Of a stretch of DNA of 64,000 nt, positions 15,675-24,166 are shown piece after piece. Position 1 is the stretch's first letter, and each line of letters starts with the position of its first letter. A program made the position numbers and the translations under genes. The notes beneath the pieces were generated by a model, which searched no databases, had not been told where the DNA came from, and worked only from the letters and a program-made list of their open reading frames with translations. Source of the stretch: Mesorhizobium sp. J18. GTDB lineage: Bacteria > Pseudomonadota > Alphaproteobacteria > Rhizobiales > Rhizobiaceae. Location of the stretch: contig NZ_VLJP01000034.1 in the NCBI RefSeq assembly GCF_007829525.1, positions 44,620-108,619 on the forward strand, given 5' to 3'.

Positions 15675-17918
15675 CTAAACTTCTCGTGCAGAATCCGACC
15701 TTAGAGAGAAGTCTTCAGCAGTTCGGGTAAGGTTCACATTATAGAAGCGGTCATTCTTGAGTTTGCTTCCCCACACCATTTCCATGTGGGAGATTTCGCT
15801 GGAAAATCGCGCGATGTGTTCTGCAGCATGATCACTCCCTCTTGAAGCCGATTCAAAATGGTAAAGCTCTGCATATGGCGTGTAGATATTTCTATATCCG
15901 CAAGAGTCCAGCTTCAGGCAGAGATCAACGTCATTGAATGCCACCTTCAACCGCTCTTGATCGAATCCCCCGACCTCGAAGAATTTATGCTTTTCTACTA
16001 CCATACATGCGGCAGTTACCGCGGTTATCTGATGGGTAACATTTAACCGCGCGTGGTAACCTTCGGCATTGGGATCGAAGAAACGGAAGGCATGCCCCGC
16101 TACACCGGTAATTCCGCATATAACACCGGCATGCTGAACGCGACCGTCCTCGTATAGTAACTTTGCTCCTACTGCGCCGTTTTGCTTCTGGACCGCGAGA
16201 CTCACCATTTCTCGGAGCCAATCAGGGTGCTTAACCCCGGTGTCGTTGTTGAGGAAGCACAAAACTTCGCCCGTCGCAAGTTCTGCCGCGGTATTGTTGA
16301 TCGCTGAGAAATTAAACTCACCAGAAAACGATAATATTCTTATGTTTGAATTCTTTCCTATATTCCTAAAAAATTCTTCTGTTTCCGGAAGAGCACTGTC
16401 ATTATCCATGATAATTATTTCAAAATTTTGATAATCTGTATTATATAAAATTCCACTAACACATCTCTTCAATAAATCAACTCTATCGCGCGTTGGTATT
16501 ATTATACTTACTTTCGGTGCGGGATTGGGAAGATCATATATAATTCTATTTCGGCCAAAATATCCCTCGGCAACTCGCGCAAGAGTTCCCTTTGACGATA
16601 GGTATTCTTGCACGGCGCGCTGTCTGGCGCTGATGGCTTTGCGAAGGGCCTTGTCAGAATATGATCCTGAGCCCTCGTAGGCACGCCAATGGTAAAGTAC
16701 CTTTGGAATGTGGAGAATCCGGTCTGGACTGGTTCTTGCTACTATCCGCAGTCCGAGATCATGATCCTGGCTCCCTTCGAAGCCTGCCCTAAGTCCCCCG
16801 ACCTCGCGGAAGAGTGAAGCTCGATACACTGCTAGATGATTAATATAGTTATGAGCAAGGAACATTTCCTCATTCCAGTCAGGCTTGAAATGAGGCCCCA
16901 CCCGTCGTCCATCAGGATCTAGTTTGTCTTCGTCGGAATAGACAAAATCCACGAAGGGATGGTCACTGATTGCAAGCGCGACTTCTGCCAGTGCATTTGC
17001 TGGCATGACGTCGTCATGGTCCATCAGCGCAATCCAGTCACCGGTAGCCAACTCTGCCGCAGAATTAGTGCTTAAAGAGATATGCCCATTTTCCTCGCGG
17101 AATACGACCTTGATGCGGCGGTCATTCTTCAGCCACCGCTCCAGGACCGGGCGGACATGAGGCTCCGTCGAACAGTCGTCGGCAATGCACAGTTCCCAAT
17201 TCGGGTAGATTTGGCCGACCACGGAGGCGATCGCCTCCTCGAGCAGTTTTGCCGGCGTGTTGTAGACCGGCATGACTACGCTGATCAGCGGTTTCTCATC
17301 GAGCGCAGCGACCGCAGCGGCGACCGCCTCCGTATCGCGCGTGGGATCGAAATCGTGGCGCTTGATCCAATCGGCATAGGTTACTGCGCCGCCGGTTTGC
17401 ACATTCTCGCGAAGCTGGAGGAAATACGGGCGGCGCAGCGCGTCGAGAAAGGTCGGCAGGCGGCGAATGAAGCCTCGTGGATCGTGGCGCAGCACCCTGA
17501 GTCCCTGCCAGCCAAGGGCGAGCGCGACTTCCGGAGCCGAGAGCCGGCGCATGCGAAAGGAATTGAGCTTGAAGGAACAGGCGGTGTTGGCTGGGTCCAG
17601 CCGTACGATCGTGGCGGGAAAGGGGAGTTTGATGTCCGCCAAAAAGCGGCTGCTTCCCTGCCGCTTCAGACGGGTGGAGAAGACCTCGTTGAAGCCGCCG
17701 CCGAAATCGAAGAAGACTTGCGGGCGGATTTCGCTCGCGATTTCCATCTCGAGTTCGATACGGTGCCAGCCGGTTGGCAGTGCGCTTTCAGGCTTGAAGA
17801 TGATCTGTGGGACTTTGTTGAGCGCTTTGAGGTCAAGGGTTTCAAACGTCTCGCCGGTGGCTCTTACATTGACAAATTCCCTGGAGACGCTCTCGTCCAG
17901 AAACTCGATCTGAGCCAT
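15675..17918 (-). CDS. Double-domain GT2 glycosyltransferase with N-terminal beta domain
   Basis: A 747-residue protein. Residues 1-130 form a beta-rich accessory domain (for example PQVFFDFGGGFNEVF). A first GT2 domain starts at 212 (ISVVMPVYNTP, with DHDD at 300-303) and a second at 470 (VSIIIPTRDRVDLL, with FLNNDTG). This is the architecture of rhizobial O-antigen and capsule transferases that alternate two activities. An in-frame extension to 18071 exists, but GAGG just before the ATG at 17918 and the fall in protein-likeness favour the shorter form. The 3' half has AT-rich patches. It belongs to the polysaccharide region. Confidence 0.88.
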   Translation of the reverse strand: MAQIEFLDESVSREFVNVRATGETFETLDLKALNKVPQIIFKPESALPTGWHRIELEMEIASEIRPQVFFDFGGGFNEVFSTRLKRQGSSRFLADIKLPFPATIVRLDPANTACSFKLNSFRMRRLSAPEVALALGWQGLRVLRHDPRGFIRRLPTFLDALRRPYFLQLRENVQTGGAVTYADWIKRHDFDPTRDTEAVAAAVAALDEKPLISVVMPVYNTPAKLLEEAIASVVGQIYPNWELCIADDCSTEPHVRPVLERWLKNDRRIKVVFREENGHISLSTNSAAELATGDWIALMDHDDVMPANALAEVALAISDHPFVDFVYSDEDKLDPDGRRVGPHFKPDWNEEMFLAHNYINHLAVYRASLFREVGGLRAGFEGSQDHDLGLRIVARTSPDRILHIPKVLYHWRAYEGSGSYSDKALRKAISARQRAVQEYLSSKGTLARVAEGYFGRNRIIYDLPNPAPKVSIIIPTRDRVDLLKRCVSGILYNTDYQNFEIIIMDNDSALPETEEFFRNIGKNSNIRILSFSGEFNFSAINNTAAELATGEVLCFLNNDTGVKHPDWLREMVSLAVQKQNGAVGAKLLYEDGRVQHAGVICGITGVAGHAFRFFDPNAEGYHARLNVTHQITAVTAACMVVEKHKFFEVGGFDQERLKVAFNDVDLCLKLDSCGYRNIYTPYAELYHFESASRGSDHAAEHIARFSSEISHMEMVWGSKLKNDRFYNVNLTRTAEDFSLRSDSAREV

Positions 17919-18248
17919 GAATCCTCGTGCAGTTCGCCATGATGCCCCCACCATCGCGCTAACGCGGCGCGCAAATCCTTTGCGCCGGACCGTGATTATA
18001 TCGGGAAGGATGGGACTGCAACCGAGAGCCTTATGTGGCTGGGGTTCTTCCTTCTGAGTTGCGTATTCCAATTGACTTTTTCCAATATGTCCAAGGCATC
18101 CGGCAGAAATCCAACTTTCGATCCTGCTTCACCCTGACAGCACGGCTTTTGACGGCCGATCCGGGATTACCGATAGACCAACGCCGGAGTGAGCACGGAA
18201 ACCACCCTGGGCCGGTTCCATTTGTGGCCGATGAGAAACGATGAGTGC
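17919..18248. other. 330-bp intergenic stretch, no gene seen
   Basis: It lies between the start of the minus-strand glycosyltransferase and the end of the first DUF982 gene. The only open frames are shadow-like, including an upstream extension of the glycosyltransferase frame and a 69-codon plus-strand frame with no ribosome-binding site. It must contain the glycosyltransferase promoter, but no clear -35/-10 pair was identified. Confidence 0.5.
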
Positions 18249-18542
18249 TTAGTGACGGACCCAGGATGCCGTCATTTCCCGGATGATTGCCGTGGCAGGA
18301 TCCTTGGCAAGGATGTTTGAGACCTTCGCAAAGGCAACGAAGGCGCGCCTGGCTTCCTCGACATTCTCCGGAGAAACAGTTGCGACGAGGCACTCCGCCA
18401 GGGCGTCCTCGTAAATTGGCCCCTCTTGTTGCGGCCAACCAAACAGAAGCTCCACAGCGTCCTCGGCGCTGTAAATTTCCTGAATGTCTGCCTCAGCGGC
18501 CAGTTTTAGGCGCACCGGAACCTGGAATTGAGCGGCATCCAT
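18249..18542 (-). CDS. DUF982 domain protein (copy A)
   Basis: A 97-residue protein of the rhizobial DUF982 family, of unknown function. It shows the family core: F..PV, EIYSAEDAVELLFGWP, then ALAECLVA, and ARRAFVAFAKVSNILAKD. The frame is open much further upstream, but the ATG at 18542 with AGGG upstream and the family N-terminus sets the start. It is third in transcription order of three tandem paralogues on the minus strand, with 112 bp separating it from copy B. No signal peptide or membrane segment. Confidence 0.8.
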   Translation of the reverse strand: MDAAQFQVPVRLKLAAEADIQEIYSAEDAVELLFGWPQQEGPIYEDALAECLVATVSPENVEEARRAFVAFAKVSNILAKDPATAIIREMTASWVRH

Positions 18543-18654
18543 CTGATTATCCCTGTCTGTTTTCAGATGAACGCACTTCGGCGGAAGAAGTTTCCATGGG
18601 CCTCGCCTGAGAGAGCAGCGCGGCGCCATGATTGACGCCGTAGGAATAGTCCGC

Positions 18655-18939
18655 TCACGCAGCCAACCAGTCCTGTGCAGCTCGGGTAGTTGCCGTCTCC
18701 AACGCATCGGGCGCCAGAATGCCCGCGGCTTTGGCAAATGCCACGAACGCGTCGCGGGCTTTTTTTGTCGTGAGTTTGCCAGCCAGAGCGGATCGACAGG
18801 CGAGAAGCGCCGCGGCATAGGTCGGTCCGCGTGCCCCGTTCCATTCGTGAAGAACTTCCCATGCTTCCTGTACGGTTTCCACGTCACGCGGAAAGCCAAG
18901 GCCAACGAATATGGATACGGGTCTTGTGAAGGTGGTCAT
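18655..18939 (-). CDS. DUF982 domain protein (copy B)
   Basis: A 94-residue DUF982 paralogue: FTRPVSIFVG, ETVQEAWEVLHEW, YAAALLACRSAL, and ARDAFVAFAKAAGILAPD. GGAGA lies 6 bases before the ATG at 18939. It is the middle of the tandem triplet. Identity with copies A and C is limited to the core pattern, so the duplication is old or the copies diverged fast. Function unknown. Confidence 0.82.
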   Translation of the reverse strand: MTTFTRPVSIFVGLGFPRDVETVQEAWEVLHEWNGARGPTYAAALLACRSALAGKLTTKKARDAFVAFAKAAGILAPDALETATTRAAQDWLAA

Positions 18940-19049
18940 GCCAATCTCCGGGCTGCGGGGAATTTCATGGGAAGTGTAAAGGGCGGGACAACAACGCAGC
19001 AGTCGGCCATCAGTTGCACCGCCCCCATCCGAAGGTGGTGCCGGCCAAC

Positions 19050-19352
19050 CTAAGCCGGCACTCTCCCTGTGCCCTCCTGGCTGGCGGCAAGCCAGGGCAT
19101 GACCGCATCGTAATCTTCAAGGATATCGGCACGTTTGGCGAAGCCGGTAAAGGCAATGTAGGCCGCGACCAGTGGCTTGCGGCCGTCAAACGCTGCATAG
19201 CAGGAATCAAGAGCGCGTTCATGAATGAGGTCGCGTTTGCGCTCTGGCCAACTCTCCAGGAAATCGATCGCGTCTTCGAGTGTTGCGATCTCCTGAACAA
19301 GATAACTCCCGTCCCTTACAAATATCGGACTATTGAACATCTTCTCGTTCAT
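19050..19352 (-). CDS. DUF982 domain protein (copy C)
   Basis: A 100-residue DUF982 paralogue: FNSPIFVRDG, EIATLEDAIDFLESWPERKR, ALDSCYAAF, and YIAFTGFAKRADILEDYD. GGAGG 6 bases before the ATG at 19352 is a strong ribosome-binding site and excludes the longer open frame. It is first in transcription order of the triplet, with 110 bp before copy B. Function unknown. Confidence 0.82.
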   Translation of the reverse strand: MNEKMFNSPIFVRDGSYLVQEIATLEDAIDFLESWPERKRDLIHERALDSCYAAFDGRKPLVAAYIAFTGFAKRADILEDYDAVMPWLAASQEGTGRVPA

Positions 19353-19528
19353 CAGTTCCTCCAAAACTTTGAACGCGTTGAGCAACCTGGAAAGGACTGC
19401 CACCAGAAGGGGCGACAGGACAGATTTGTGATCGGAGTCGGGGTTGTTCAAGAGGCCGCGGCGGGAAGGGAATGCCAATTCAGGGATTGAACATTGCGAT
19501 ATCCTGATGGCTTCGCCGGGGAGGTGCC

Positions 19529-19558
19529 GCACCGGTGTCCTGCATTTGAGACCGGTGC
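19529..19558. other. GC-rich inverted repeat between lipoprotein and DUF982 genes
   Basis: GCACCGGT (19529-19536) and ACCGGTGC (19551-19558) form a perfect 8-bp stem with a 14-base loop. It lies 52 bp downstream of the lipoprotein stop and 176 bp upstream of DUF982 copy C. No T-run follows on the minus strand, so it is not a typical terminator. It could be a regulatory site. Confidence 0.3.
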
Positions 19559-19610
19559 ATGCAAAGGGATAGGGAGTCGTGGTCGTGCGCACGGCAATCC
19601 ACAATACCGG

Positions 19611-19991
19611 TCAGGGATTTATTCCCCATTCACTCCTGGGTGTTGGCCAGATCATTCGGTCCGAACGGCGGTCCCGTCGCCGTTCCCAGTCGCCCCGATC
19701 CCGGCGGCGGTCCCGATCCACGCGCTCGCGATGGCGATGCCGGTAATGGTCACGGTAGTCGCGATGGCCGCGATAGTGCACATGGTCCCGATAGGGGCGA
19801 TGATGCCTGTAATGGCGGGGATAGCTGGGCCCTATGACGACGGCGCTGCCGGCATAATAGCCCCTCCCGTAATAGGGGCCGTAACTGCCATAGCCGTCAT
19901 AGTAGTACGAGCCGGAATCATAGACGCAGCCCGAAAGCGCGATCCCGGAGATCCCGATCACCGCCGAAATGACCAAGGACTTGATGGACAT
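19611..19991 (-). CDS. Tyr/Gly- then His/Arg-rich lipoprotein
   Basis: A 126-residue predicted lipoprotein. The signal peptide ends at lipobox LSGC (Cys22). The mature protein begins with a Tyr/Gly-rich stretch (SYYYDGYGSYGPYYGRGYY) followed by an extremely basic Arg/His/Asp/Tyr segment with few hydrophobic residues. It is probably an envelope protein, anchored in inner or outer membrane. Similar small basic lipoproteins occur across rhizobia, but no function is known to me. It is a single gene on the minus strand. Confidence 0.75.
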   Translation of the reverse strand: MSIKSLVISAVIGISGIALSGCVYDSGSYYYDGYGSYGPYYGRGYYAGSAVVIGPSYPRHYRHHRPYRDHVHYRGHRDYRDHYRHRHRERVDRDRRRDRGDWERRRDRRSDRMIWPTPRSEWGINP

Positions 19992-20116
19992 ATTTCTACC
20001 TCCAGATCAGGCATATGGAATAGTGCCGGCTGCTGGCAATTGTAAGGCAGAAAGATTCCTTGCTTTCTGTTGTCCGGCGGTGGAGGCTCGGCTCAGAAAA
20101 TGTACGGACAGGGTTT

Positions 20117-20353
20117 ATGATCAAAGATTATTCTCCGCCGCCCGGTGCAGCCGAGGCGATCTCGTCCGACCTTCATGTTCCGCCGGAACTTTGTGAAGCG
20201 CTTGATCGGTTCATCGCCGAACGGGAACCGGGCCTGACGCGGAAGGAGGCGCTGCTGGCGGTGCTGCGTGAATGGGCGAGCGAGCACGGTTATCTGCCGC
20301 AAAGCCAGCAATCCATCCAGCCCGAGGATCTGAATGCCAGCAACGACGACTGA
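20117..20353 (+). CDS. Small ribbon-helix-helix-like protein
   Basis: A 78-residue protein. Residues of about 15-60 (HVPPELCEALDRFIAER, then LTRKEALLAVLREWASEHG) have the strand-helix-helix pattern of ribbon-helix-helix DNA-binding proteins, but this is a pattern judgement only. The start at 20117 is preceded by GGACAGGG at short spacing; a 19-codon extension is less protein-like. It is convergent with metC, with 30 bp between stops, and has no toxin-like partner. Confidence 0.5.
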   Translation: MIKDYSPPPGAAEAISSDLHVPPELCEALDRFIAEREPGLTRKEALLAVLREWASEHGYLPQSQQSIQPEDLNASNDD

Positions 20354-20383
20354 TCGCCGCTATCTGACCGCCAAGCAGGGGAT

Positions 20384-21553
20384 CTACCGGGCAGTCGCGA
20401 TGAGGCCGCGTGCGATGTCGGCCTTCAGGTCTTCAACATCCTCCAGACCGATCTGCAGCCGGATGACGGGTCCCGCATAATCGCCCTTGGCTATGGTGCG
20501 ATCGCCAAGAAAGACGTTCACGGCAAGGCTTTCATACCCGCCCCAGGAATAGCCGAGACCGAAGATTTCGAGGCCATCGAGAAAGGCATGAGCCTCGCGC
20601 TCGCCGCCGCCCTTCAGCACGAAGGAGAAGATTCCGCTGGCGCCGGAAAAGTCGCGCTTCCAGATGGCATGCCCGGGATGTGATTCGAGGCCGGGATGGA
20701 GCACCTGCGCCACGCTGTCCTGCGCCTCCAGCCAGCGCGCGATCTCAAGCGCGCTTTCCTGATGCCTTTCCAGGCGAACGCCCATCGTGCGCAGGCCGCG
20801 CAGCACCTGGTAGACGTCGTCCGGCGCGGCGCAGGTCCCGAGTGTCAGAAATGTCTCGTGCAGCTGGCTCCAGCATTTTTCATTGGCCGACACCGTGCCC
20901 AGAAGCACGTCCGAATGCCCCGCCGGATATTTCGTGGCGGCATGGATGGTAACATCGACGCCGAAATCGAGCGGGCGGAAATAGACTGGGGTTGCCCAGG
21001 TATTGTCCATCATCACCACGGCGCCGCCGGCATGCGCCGCTTCTGCGATTGCCGGAATATCCTGCATCTCGAAAGTGTTGGAGCCGGGCGATTCGGTGAA
21101 GACCACTCTGGTATTCGGCTTCATCAGATCGGATATGCCCGCACCGATATGCGGGTCGTAATACTGCACCTCGACGCCAAACCGCGCCAGCATGGTGTCT
21201 GCGAAGCGGCGGGTCGGGTTATAGACCGAATCGACGATCAGCACATGATCGCCGGAGGAGAGGAAGGCAAGCAGCGGAACGGTGACCGCGGCAAGTCCGG
21301 AAGGCACGATTATGGTGCCGGCAGAGCCTTCCAGTTCATCCATCGCCGAGGCCAGCGCGTCCGTGGTTGGCGTCCCGCGCGTGCCATAGGTGTATTTCTG
21401 ATCGCGCTTGCTCATGGTCGCCGCATCGGGAAAGAGCACCGTCGAAGCATGGACGACCGGCGGATTGACAAAACCGAAGAAGTCGCGCGGGGCATATCCC
21501 GCATGCGCCAGGCGCGTGTTCGTGCCGATTTCGTTCTTTCCGTTCTTGCTCAT
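20384..21553 (-). CDS. metC: Cystathionine beta-lyase
   Basis: A PLP-dependent enzyme of the Cys/Met metabolism family cleaving cystathionine to homocysteine, pyruvate and ammonia, in methionine synthesis. The 389-residue protein begins NTRLAHAGYAPRDFFGFVNP, has PSGLAAVTVPLLAFLSSGDH, and carries the PLP lysine in HAATKYPAGHSDVLLG. The length and these alphaproteobacterial MetC features fit well, although family members can have broad C-S lyase activity. AGAGG lies 5 bases before the ATG. It diverges from the aap operon across 292 bp. Confidence 0.92.
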   Translation of the reverse strand: MSKNGKNEIGTNTRLAHAGYAPRDFFGFVNPPVVHASTVLFPDAATMSKRDQKYTYGTRGTPTTDALASAMDELEGSAGTIIVPSGLAAVTVPLLAFLSSGDHVLIVDSVYNPTRRFADTMLARFGVEVQYYDPHIGAGISDLMKPNTRVVFTESPGSNTFEMQDIPAIAEAAHAGGAVVMMDNTWATPVYFRPLDFGVDVTIHAATKYPAGHSDVLLGTVSANEKCWSQLHETFLTLGTCAAPDDVYQVLRGLRTMGVRLERHQESALEIARWLEAQDSVAQVLHPGLESHPGHAIWKRDFSGASGIFSFVLKGGGEREAHAFLDGLEIFGLGYSWGGYESLAVNVFLGDRTIAKGDYAGPVIRLQIGLEDVEDLKADIARGLIATAR

Positions 21554-21845
21554 GGGACCTCTTGGATCAGGCGAAGCATCGCCATTCGCTCTTCATATCA
21601 GGACTGCCGCTGCGGCGAGCGGATGGAACGGCATAGGAGATGCGGCGTCAACCTTGATTGCTGATGCTTTGTCGACAAGCGGCATTCCTGCTTGACCAAA
21701 GCCGCAGAATGCCCTTCGATAGCGCCTGCGAATGGGAGAGAAGCTTTTGCTTTGGCATTGTTTCCAGGCTTGACGTCGGGAAATGCCGTGGCGTGCTTCC
21801 AAACGGGAATTCAGGGGGCACCCTGAGCACACTAAAGGGGTTCAC

Positions 21846-22868
21846 ATGAATAAGATGATTAAGATCCTGCTGGGAACGGCGGCGCTCACCGTGGCTGCAG
21901 TCTCCGCTTCGTCGGCTGCGACCCTCGACGATGTCAAGAATGCCGGCATGCTCAGATGTGGCGTCAATACCGGCCTTCCAGGGTTCGCTTCGCAGGACGA
22001 CCAGGGCGAATGGCAGGGTCTCGACATCGACTACTGCAAAGCCGTCGCGGCCGCGGTTTTCGAGGGCGATGCAAGCAAGGTCCGCTATTCGCCGCTTTCT
22101 GCGGTGCAGCGTTTCCCGGCATTGCAGAACAATGAAGTCGACCTGCTGGCGCGCAACACCACATGGACGATGAACCGCGACACCGCGCTCGGCCTGAACT
22201 TCGTCGGGGTCAACTACTATGACGGCCAGGGCTTCATGGTGCGCGAGGATCTGAACGTGACTTCTGCGCTCCAGCTTTCCGGCGCTACGGTATGCGTGCA
22301 GGCTGGCACCACGACCGAGCTGAATCTTACCGACTATTTCCGTGCCAACAACATGGAATTCAACCCGGTGGTCATCGAATCGCAGTCGGACGTCAACGCT
22401 GCCTATGAGCAGGGCCGATGCGATGTCCTGACCACGGATGCCTCCGGCCTCTATGCCAGCCGACTGGAGCTTGCCAATCCGGACGAGCATGTCGTGCTGC
22501 CTGAAATCATCTCCAAGGAACCGCTGGGCCCCGCCGTCCGCCAAGGTGACGAGCAGTGGTTCGACATCGTCAAATGGGTGCATTTCGGCTTGCTGAATGC
22601 GGAAGAACTCGGCGTCACTCAGGCCAATGTCGAGGAGATGAAAAACTCCGAGAACCCTGATATCCGCCGCCTGCTCGGCACCGACGGTACCTTCGGGCAG
22701 GACATCGGCCTCACCAATGATTGGATGGTCCACGTCATCAAGGCGGTCGGCAATTACGGCGAAATCTTCGACCGCAATGTCGGCCCTGATACGCCGCTGA
22801 AGATCCAGCGCGGGCAGAATGCCCTTTGGACCAAGGGCGGCCTGCAATACGCGCCGCCGGTCCGCTGA
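21846..22868 (+). CDS. aapJ: General L-amino acid ABC transporter, periplasmic binding protein
   Basis: A 340-residue solute-binding protein of the polar/general amino-acid uptake family. A signal peptide of about 25 residues ends at SASSAA; ATLDDVKNAGMLRCGVNTG and RNTTWTMNRDTALGLNF are AapJ hallmarks. It delivers a broad range of L-amino acids to AapQ/AapM. AGGGG lies 6 bases before the ATG, which rules out the upstream in-frame starts. A small hairpin (TCAGGG-GGCA-CCCTGA, 21811-21826) sits just ahead of that site. A stem-loop after the stop may keep binding-protein mRNA in excess over the permease genes. Confidence 0.95.
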   Translation: MNKMIKILLGTAALTVAAVSASSAATLDDVKNAGMLRCGVNTGLPGFASQDDQGEWQGLDIDYCKAVAAAVFEGDASKVRYSPLSAVQRFPALQNNEVDLLARNTTWTMNRDTALGLNFVGVNYYDGQGFMVREDLNVTSALQLSGATVCVQAGTTTELNLTDYFRANNMEFNPVVIESQSDVNAAYEQGRCDVLTTDASGLYASRLELANPDEHVVLPEIISKEPLGPAVRQGDEQWFDIVKWVHFGLLNAEELGVTQANVEEMKNSENPDIRRLLGTDGTFGQDIGLTNDWMVHVIKAVGNYGEIFDRNVGPDTPLKIQRGQNALWTKGGLQYAPPVR

Positions 22869-22879
22869 TCGGAATTCGC

Positions 22880-22907
22880 AAGCCGCACTTCCAGGAGGTG
22901 CGGCTTT
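22880..22907 (+). terminator. Stem-loop between aapJ and aapQ (attenuator candidate)
   Basis: AAGCCGCAC (22880-22888) pairs with GTGCGGCTT (22898-22906) around a 9-base loop, followed by TTCTC. The stem is perfect over 9 bp and begins 12 bp after the aapJ stop. Partial termination or 3'-end protection here would give more binding protein than permease. Confidence 0.6.
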
Positions 22908-22960
22908 CTCGCACGAGAAAGCAGCGGGGGGCTGGCCGATAAAGCCGGGCCTTGCTGTGC

Positions 22961-24157
22961 ATGGCGGATCATATGACGGCTGACGTTCAAACCATTTCCG
23001 AGCCGCGCGTATCGCCCATGCGCGATCCCAGGATGCGCGGCCTGATCATCCAGATTGTGATGATCATCGCCATTCTGGCCTTCGCGGCGTGGCTCATCAA
23101 CAATACCGTCCACAATCTGGCGCAGGCTCGGATAGCCTCCGGTTTCGGCTTCCTCTCGACTCGGGCCGGCTTCGACATAGGCCAGGTCCCGATCGACTAT
23201 ACGGCCAATTCCAGCTATGGCCGCGCGCTGTTGGTCGGCATCACCAATACGGTGCTCGTGGCCATCTCCGGTATCGTCCTGGCGACGATCATCGGCTTCA
23301 TTGTCGGCATAGGCCGGCTCTCGCGTAATTACCTGCTGCGGGGGCTCTGCACCATCTATGTCGAGACCTTTCGCAACATCCCGCCGCTTCTGGTCATCCT
23401 TTTCTGGTATTTCGGCGTGTTGTCGCTGCTGCCCCATCCGCGTCAGGCCTACGACCTGCCGTTCGGTGCGTACATGTCCAATCGCGGACTTCAGACTCCG
23501 GCGGCGATCTTCGAACCCATGGCCATTCTCACCTTGGCGGCCCTCGTCGTCGGCATTGCCGGGGCGGTGATTTTGGCCAAGGCGAACAGACGCAGGCAGA
23601 TGCAGACGGGCCAATTTCGGCCTACCTTCTGGCCTAGCGTGGGTCTCATTATCGGCCTGCCACTGGTCGTCTTTATCCTGACCGGGTTTCCCGTCACCTT
23701 CGAGTTTCCGCAAGCCACCCGCTTCAACCTCGTTGGCGGCTGGCAGATCAAGCCCGAATTCCTGTCGCTGTTCCTCGCCTTGTCCTTCTATACGGCAGCT
23801 TTCATCGCCGAGATCGTGCGGGCCGGCATCATGTCAGTGTCGCGGGGGCAGACCGAGGCAGCCTCGGCGCTCGGCCTGTCGCGGGGAAAAGCGCTTCGTC
23901 TGGTCATCGTGCCGCAGGCCTTCCGGGTCATCATCCCGCCGCTGACGAGCCAGTATCTCAATCTGACCAAGAATTCTTCGCTCGGTCTTGCAGTAGGCTA
24001 TCCCGAATTGGTCGCTGTCGGCTCGACGGTGCTCAACCAGACCGGTCAGTCAGTCGAGGTGGTTGCCGTCTGGATGGTGGTCTATCTCGGCCTTAGCGTC
24101 CTGGTTGCAGCCTTCATGAACTGGTTCAACGCTCGCATGGCGCTGGTGGAGCGATAG
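22961..24157 (+). CDS. aapQ: General L-amino acid ABC transporter permease
   Basis: A 398-residue inner-membrane permease of the HisM/AapQ family. The N-terminal transmembrane segment (residues ~23-47) is followed by GRALLVGITNTVLVAISGIV, ETFRNIPPLLVILFWYF and the conserved ATPase-contact region SALGLSRGKALRLVIVPQAFR. Large extra segments between the early helices are typical of AapQ. The start is uncertain: TTG 22952, ATG 22961 or ATG 22973, none with a strong ribosome-binding site. aapM follows 9 bp later. Confidence 0.93.
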   Translation: MADHMTADVQTISEPRVSPMRDPRMRGLIIQIVMIIAILAFAAWLINNTVHNLAQARIASGFGFLSTRAGFDIGQVPIDYTANSSYGRALLVGITNTVLVAISGIVLATIIGFIVGIGRLSRNYLLRGLCTIYVETFRNIPPLLVILFWYFGVLSLLPHPRQAYDLPFGAYMSNRGLQTPAAIFEPMAILTLAALVVGIAGAVILAKANRRRQMQTGQFRPTFWPSVGLIIGLPLVVFILTGFPVTFEFPQATRFNLVGGWQIKPEFLSLFLALSFYTAAFIAEIVRAGIMSVSRGQTEAASALGLSRGKALRLVIVPQAFRVIIPPLTSQYLNLTKNSSLGLAVGYPELVAVGSTVLNQTGQSVEVVAVWMVVYLGLSVLVAAFMNWFNARMALVER

Positions 24158-24166
24158 GAGACCGCT

